DNA of 64,000 nucleotides from a bacterium (lineage in GTDB: Bacteria; Pseudomonadota; Gammaproteobacteria; Burkholderiales; Thiobacillaceae), in assembly GCA_009772925.1 (NCBI GenBank), contig WOUQ01000007.1, forward strand, positions 109,720 through 173,719, in the 5' to 3' direction. Positions within the stretch are counted from its first letter, which is position 1. Each line of letters starts with the position of its first letter. The translations under genes were made by a program, and so were the position numbers. Shown in pieces: positions 59,700-64,000 of the stretch. A model generated the notes under the pieces. That model saw nothing but the letters and a program-made list of their open reading frames with translations, was not told the DNA's origin and ran no database searches.

Positions 59700-62539
59700 A
59701 CCGCTTGTGCCTCCCTCACGGTTTCAGCGGACGACACCTCGTCAGAAACCCGCACCATCATCACGGCATTCAAATCCGGGACGCTGGCCTCAGCATCCGC
59801 CAGCGCGGCTAACCTTGCTTCATGCTCCTGCAGCAGACGCTTGCGGCGATGCTCACGCACGGCCGGCAAACCGATACGACCGATCGCTTGCTGCCGGGCT
59901 TCAAAGGCATAGTTGGCACGTTCGCGTTCTTCCTCCAGCCGGGTTCGATGCGCCTCCAGCAGTTCGGTGAAGATCCGCTCCCCTTGGTTCTTTGCTGCCA
60001 TCAAGCCAGCCTCAAACCATTTCGCCGCATCCTCGGCGCTTGTCGCCGCGCTAACTTCGACGGTTTCGGTGAGCAACAAGTCCCACACACGCTTCGCCGT
60101 GGGCACAAAAGCGCGGCCTTCCTCATTGGTAAACACAGGCAGGTAACGCTTCCGGCTCAAGCCCTCGGCGGCCAGGCTGATCTCCCACAGCGACCAAATT
60201 CCCCGTACCGAGTCCGGCAAGCCCGTGACACGGATAACCGGCAGCGGCTGTCCAGCAACAAAACGCGGCAGCTCGCTGATGACGGCACGCGCACGCGCAT
60301 CCTCCATCGTTACCCACTCAATTTCCGGATTCTCATCGGCAGTTCGGGCATCGAAGCACACCTGTGCCGATTCGCTACCGTCCGCCCATTTAACTCGCCA
60401 TGCCTTACCGTCTTTGAGGGCAGAGCCGCCGCGTGCGGTTAAGCCAGCGGTGATGGCCCGTTCCAACCAGAACTGTGCCGGGTGATCACGCCATTTGCGG
60501 GCATCCTCAGCCTCAAGCTCATGGGCATCCGATAGCAGATCGCTATTTTTCTTCGACTCGGCCAAGGTCTCCCGCAACTGCGACACCACGGCCTCGCATT
60601 CCTGCTCGATGGCCTCGGGGTTTTGCAGGCCATGCACGAACAACTCATCAAACAGCGGTTCGGCCTCGGCCGAATCCATTACGTCGGAGGCCTTGTCGAC
60701 GCCGAACTCCTGTGCGATCACCGCCAGTTTCTCTTCCAGAACCTGACGCACCCGATGTTCCACGGTATCTTCGAGGACGAAGTTGATGGCGCGCACCACG
60801 TGGCGCTGGCCAATACGATCTACACGGCCAATGCGCTGTTCGATTCGCATCGGGTTCCACGGCATGTCGAAATTGACGATCACGTGGCAGAACTGCAGGT
60901 TCAAGCCTTCTCCACCTGCATCTGTTGAAATCATGACGCGCACCTCTTGCGAGAACACCTTTTGCGCCCGGGTTCTAGCGTCCAGATCCATGCTGCCGTT
61001 GAGCGTGGCCACCGAGAAACCTCGGCTTTCCAGGTAATTTGCCAGCATGGCTTGGGTGGGAACGAACTCTGTGAAGATCAGCACCTTCAACTCCGGGGCA
61101 CCTTCTTCCTGTTGCAGCTTGTAGATCAGTTCCAGCAAAGCCTCGGCCTTGGCGTCCGTGCCCGAGGCTTCCGTTTCTCGGGCCAGCTTCAGCAGTGTTT
61201 CAACTTCTGACTTCTCCAGCTCCCAGCCGGTCGCCTGCATTGCCAAATCCACCTGCGATTGGCCGTCCAGATCTGCCCAGTCCTCCTCGCTAGTGCTTCC
61301 AAACAGAGAGGCTTGGGGCTGTGGTTCCTCGAACAGCGCCAGACGTTTTTCTAGCGTGGTGCGGATGGCGGCGGTGCTCGAGGTCACCAAGCGCTGCATC
61401 AGAATCATCAAGAAGCCGATGTGGCGCTGCTTGGCCGCCATTGCTTGGTTGTAGCCATGTCGCACGTAGTCTGTTACCGCCTCATACAACTGCTGCTGGG
61501 CGTTATGTCGTGCTTGCCATGCCACCGCCTGCAAACGGGTGACACGAGGTTTGAAGAGGGGCTGCCCCTCGGCATTGATGGACAGGCGTTTCTCCGTGCG
61601 AATCACAAACGGGCGCACCCGGTCACGGTTAACGCTGCCCTCGTCGGGGAAAGCCTCACGATCGAGCAACTGCATCAAGCGCATGAACTGGTCTGTCTTG
61701 CCTTGGTGCGGCGTCGCGGACAGCAGCAGAAGATAGGGCGAAGCCTCGGCCAGCGCCGCACCTAACTTGTATCGCGCCACCTGCTCGGTGCTGCCCCCCA
61801 TGCGGTGAGCTTCATCGATGATGACCAGATCCCACGATGCCGAGATCAGGTCTTCAAAGCGCTCGCGGTTGTAATTATTCAGTTGCTCGAGACTCCAGCC
61901 GCGCCGACCTTCCAGTGGTTTGACCGAATCCAGTGAGCAGATCACCTGATCGTGCATGCGCCACAGGTTTTCTTCCTCACCAGCTCCCCCGTTGCGCCAC
62001 TGACGAAAAGCCGCCAGTTCGGAAGGCTCGATGAACTGAAATTTCTCGCCGAAGTGCAGACGCATTTCAGCCTGCCACTGGCGCACCAGCCCTTTGGGTG
62101 CTACCACCAGAATCCGCTTTACACGTCCCCGCAGCTTGAGCTCGCGCAGCACCAGCCCGGCCTCGATGGTCTTGCCTAAGCCCACCTCATCAGCAAGCAG
62201 ATAACGAATGCGGTCACGGCTGATGGCTCGGTTCAGCGCATACAACTGATGGGGCAAGGGCACCACGCTGGACTGGATCGGTGCCAGCAAAAGGTTGTCT
62301 TCGAGTGCGTCGAGCAACTTCGCAGCGGCAGTGGCATGCAGGATTTGATCAACCGATGGCCGGATACTGGCCAGGGATGCCAAGTCGGATGCCCGGGCGC
62401 GCACCACAGCGTCTTTGGTTGGCAGCCAAACCCGATAGGCGATCTCGCCCCACGCATCCGTGCGTTCGATCACCCGGCAAGACATCGCCTGCCGGGTAAG
62501 CCAGCACCAATCGCCAACCTTGAAGCCGCTACCCGCCAC
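59696..62539 (-). CDS. BREX-3-like SNF2/HepA helicase (BrxHII-like)
   Basis: 947 residues from a GTG at 62539. SNF2 motifs: LLADEVGLGKTIEAGLVLREL near 118, LVIIDEAHRMGG near 241, LLLLSATPHQGKTDQFMRL, then in the second lobe LIFTEFVPTQAMLANYL, MISTDAGGEGLNLQF and RIEQRIGRVDRIGQ. A long helical tail follows. In type 3 BREX this helicase (BrxHII) lies between pglXI and pglZ, as here. DISARM DrmD is a relative but lacks PglZ neighbours. Confidence 0.88.
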   Translation of the reverse strand: MAGSGFKVGDWCWLTRQAMSCRVIERTDAWGEIAYRVWLPTKDAVVRARASDLASLASIRPSVDQILHATAAAKLLDALEDNLLLAPIQSSVVPLPHQLYALNRAISRDRIRYLLADEVGLGKTIEAGLVLRELKLRGRVKRILVVAPKGLVRQWQAEMRLHFGEKFQFIEPSELAAFRQWRNGGAGEEENLWRMHDQVICSLDSVKPLEGRRGWSLEQLNNYNRERFEDLISASWDLVIIDEAHRMGGSTEQVARYKLGAALAEASPYLLLLSATPHQGKTDQFMRLMQLLDREAFPDEGSVNRDRVRPFVIRTEKRLSINAEGQPLFKPRVTRLQAVAWQARHNAQQQLYEAVTDYVRHGYNQAMAAKQRHIGFLMILMQRLVTSSTAAIRTTLEKRLALFEEPQPQASLFGSTSEEDWADLDGQSQVDLAMQATGWELEKSEVETLLKLARETEASGTDAKAEALLELIYKLQQEEGAPELKVLIFTEFVPTQAMLANYLESRGFSVATLNGSMDLDARTRAQKVFSQEVRVMISTDAGGEGLNLQFCHVIVNFDMPWNPMRIEQRIGRVDRIGQRHVVRAINFVLEDTVEHRVRQVLEEKLAVIAQEFGVDKASDVMDSAEAEPLFDELFVHGLQNPEAIEQECEAVVSQLRETLAESKKNSDLLSDAHELEAEDARKWRDHPAQFWLERAITAGLTARGGSALKDGKAWRVKWADGSESAQVCFDARTADENPEIEWVTMEDARARAVISELPRFVAGQPLPVIRVTGLPDSVRGIWSLWEISLAAEGLSRKRYLPVFTNEEGRAFVPTAKRVWDLLLTETVEVSAATSAEDAAKWFEAGLMAAKNQGERIFTELLEAHRTRLEEERERANYAFEARQQAIGRIGLPAVREHRRKRLLQEHEARLAALADAEASVPDLNAVMMVRVSDEVSSAETVREAQAV

Positions 62540-62541
62540 GC

Positions 62542-63924
62542 TCAGATCCCGTCCTCGGTACGGGTCAGCGCCAAGTCATAGAGGGTGAGCAGTTTTTCAT
62601 CCTCTTGCAGCGTCTCGTCCGGCAGTTTGTTGGCGATGTTGGTGATCGTCTGATAATCTCTTGCCGCCCAGGCAGCCCGAAACCCGGCTCGCAATACTTC
62701 AAGGCGAGACTCTTTAATCTTGCGCCCGGTGAAGGCCTTGTAGGTCTCGAACTCTTTCAGGAGCGCCTTCTCGCGCTTCTTCTCCAGGTCTTGTGCCTTG
62801 TTCGGGTCGGGCACATACCAGCGGTCCGTGGCCTTGGCGATCAGCGCAGGATCGCTCTTGTCCAAATTGCGCTGGTCCTTGTGGTTCGATGACAAATAGG
62901 CGTGTATCTGACTGGGTACTTCACCGGTGCCGTCGTACTGAATGAAGTTGTCTTCCAATAACTGAGCCAGCTCTGGAATAATTTCACCCTTCCTCTTGGC
63001 AGAACCAATCTGCGGAATGTACTCCGGATGAATTTCCGACCGGGTCGACGGGCGCTTGAGTAAAAAGCTGGTCAGCCAATCGATGGCACTGCGCTCGTCG
63101 GAGACGAAGAGCTCGGCCTGTTTGACTTGTGGAATACGTGAACGCGCCCTCTCATACTCTACCAGTTGCTCTGGGAGGAAGACCATGCCATCAGTCTCAC
63201 GGAAGCGAGCAGGCAACTCCGCCAGAAACTCAGGCGTTGAGATCGGCACCATCGTGCCGTGACGGATGAACCAAGACGCCATGCGATCGTAAATACGACG
63301 AGGGTCGCGCTCGACAATATTCAACAACTCAGGAAAATCTCCCTTTGTGACTTTTACCGCAGGGAGTTGTTTAAGATGTGTCTGTACAAAGTCCCATGCC
63401 GAGTCAGCAGTCGCACCAGTGCGATTAAAGCGATCTTCCAGTCCGCCATTAGGCTTGTAAGCCGAGATGATCAGATCCTGCTTAACGGCTGTTGTCGATG
63501 TCACTTGGCGATAACTGCCTTGTACTTTGTCTAGCGCAGTCACCTCAGCAACCACAAAACCAGCCTGTTGCAGAGCCACTTGGATCGCATTCCAGACTGC
63601 CGCCTTGCTGTTGGAAAACACTACGGTCATCCATCGCCCCGGCTTAAGAACTCGATAGTATTCTGCAAAGCAACTCTGCATTAGATGTTGATATTCCGGT
63701 AGCGCCTTTTTCTTAAATTTATCGACGATAGCTTCTGGACTTGAGTCAGTAGTCACGCGGTGCCAAGACTCAACAAGGAAATTTAAGTCTGCGTAAAAGA
63801 TGTTTTCGCCAAATGGCGGATCAGTAAAAACGTAGTCGATGCTGTTATCTAATACCGACAAGGTTGCTGCAGTGCCTGTATTGATTGCGGCCCATCCAGC
63901 ACTAGCAGGCCGTTGAAATACCGT
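62542..63924 (-). pseudogene. 5'-truncated PglX (DUF1156-type) adenine methyltransferase
   Basis: The frame is open from a stop (TGA 63927-63925) down to 62542, about 460 codons. It begins RPASAGWAAINTGTAATLSV and at once reaches methylase motif IV, IDYVFTDPPFGENIFYADL. The usual DUF1156 N-terminal half and the AdoMet-binding motif I (FxGxG) are missing; intact BREX-3 PglX proteins are roughly twice this size. The rest (YRVLKPGRWMTVVFSNSKAAVWNAI and a long C-terminal part) is normal. The only available start is a TTG at 63861. A frame break or insertion near 63915-63925 probably inactivated it, unless the other half lies beyond the window. Confidence 0.72.
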
Positions 63925-64000
63925 TCATGACCACGTGCTTTCCCATCCCGATGAGTCCTTGCCGGGTTACGCCGAGCGTCCTGGGAGGACGACGAACCAG
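63925..64000. other. Junction sequence disrupting the methyltransferase gene
   Basis: The last 76 bases do not continue the methyltransferase. On the minus strand another frame is open from the edge to a TAG at 63906-63904 (LVRRPPRTLGV, then GKHVVMNGISTAC). This may be the end of an inserted element, but no terminal repeat can be recognised from one side. Confidence 0.35.

Noticed and set aside
59696..63924. DISARM system (DrmD helicase plus methyltransferase)
   Set aside because: PglZ is present, drmA/drmB/drmC are absent, and the gene order is that of BREX type 3.
1..64000. CRISPR array
   Set aside because: No regularly spaced identical repeats with unique spacers were seen; the only phased repeats are the oriV iterons.
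1..64000. Integrative conjugative element instead of a plasmid
   Set aside because: Tra genes resemble SXT, but a RepA with iterons and a parMR pair are present and no integrase or att site was seen; an element integrated elsewhere cannot be excluded from one window.

Overview
This window appears to be most of the backbone of a large self-transmissible proteobacterial plasmid, with several anti-phage modules embedded in it. The plasmid reading rests on a RepA-family initiator beside DnaA boxes and iteron-like repeats, a ParM/ParR-type partition pair, a MobI-like gene, and a complete F-type (SXT/IncA/C-like) conjugation apparatus with a MOBH relaxase. I saw no integrase or attachment site. GC-rich coding sequence and the transfer-protein types suggest an environmental beta- or gammaproteobacterium (the Rhodocyclales would fit), but the sequence alone does not fix the host.

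Layout. 1-4322: traN-like partial gene, traN, trbC, traU, traW (all minus). 4479-9184: a DUF3024 gene (plus), a HEAAH putative peptidase, MOBH relaxase traI, a small conserved protein and the S26 transfer peptidase (minus), then a YbjQ-like membrane protein (plus). 9346-12675: an ABC-three-component defence cassette with its own HTH gene, operator and promoter. 12859-26537: the mating-pair-formation operon, read right to left (VirB1-like transglycosylase, OmpA-like lipoprotein, 2-TM protein, pilin traA, L, E, K, B, dsbC, V, C, trbI, F, H, G). 26669-31069: accessory genes and the traD block. 31294-32694: oriV-like region and repA. 32987-37956: UvrD-like helicase, nucleoside deoxyribosyltransferase, WYL regulator and HD hydrolase. 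38045-41186: Gabija-like OLD nuclease plus helicase. 41446-51871: AddAB-like helicase-nuclease operon with a 5'-nucleotidase and a DUF6035 protein, SNase, small proteins and mobI. 52167-53600: control region and parM/parR. 53595-64000: a BREX type 3-like operon (truncated PglX, helicase, PglZ, a gene in the brxA position) fused by overlapping genes to McrB-McrC.

The strongest novel signal is regulatory. Six 27-bp inverted repeats with identical geometry (10-bp half-site, 7-bp spacer, 10-bp half-site; half-site consensus GAAATGYGNC) lie in six intergenic regions. They stand in front of four transfer transcription units (traW, S26/traI, the pilus operon, the traD block), repA, and parM. This looks like a plasmid-wide operator set that couples transfer, replication and partition under one unseen regulator. 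A second palindrome family (GCTCACCAGRYGAGC, four copies) precedes the WYL/HD pair, the AddAB operon, the SNase operon and a HELRH protein gene. The best copy is in the WYL gene's own promoter region, so WYL is the natural candidate binder. These genes are mostly DNA- or nucleotide-degrading enzymes.

Genes are tightly packed and often overlap by 1-8 bases (TGATG, TAATG, ATGA), so most blocks are translationally coupled operons. All functional calls come from reading motifs and family resemblance by eye. No database search was run.
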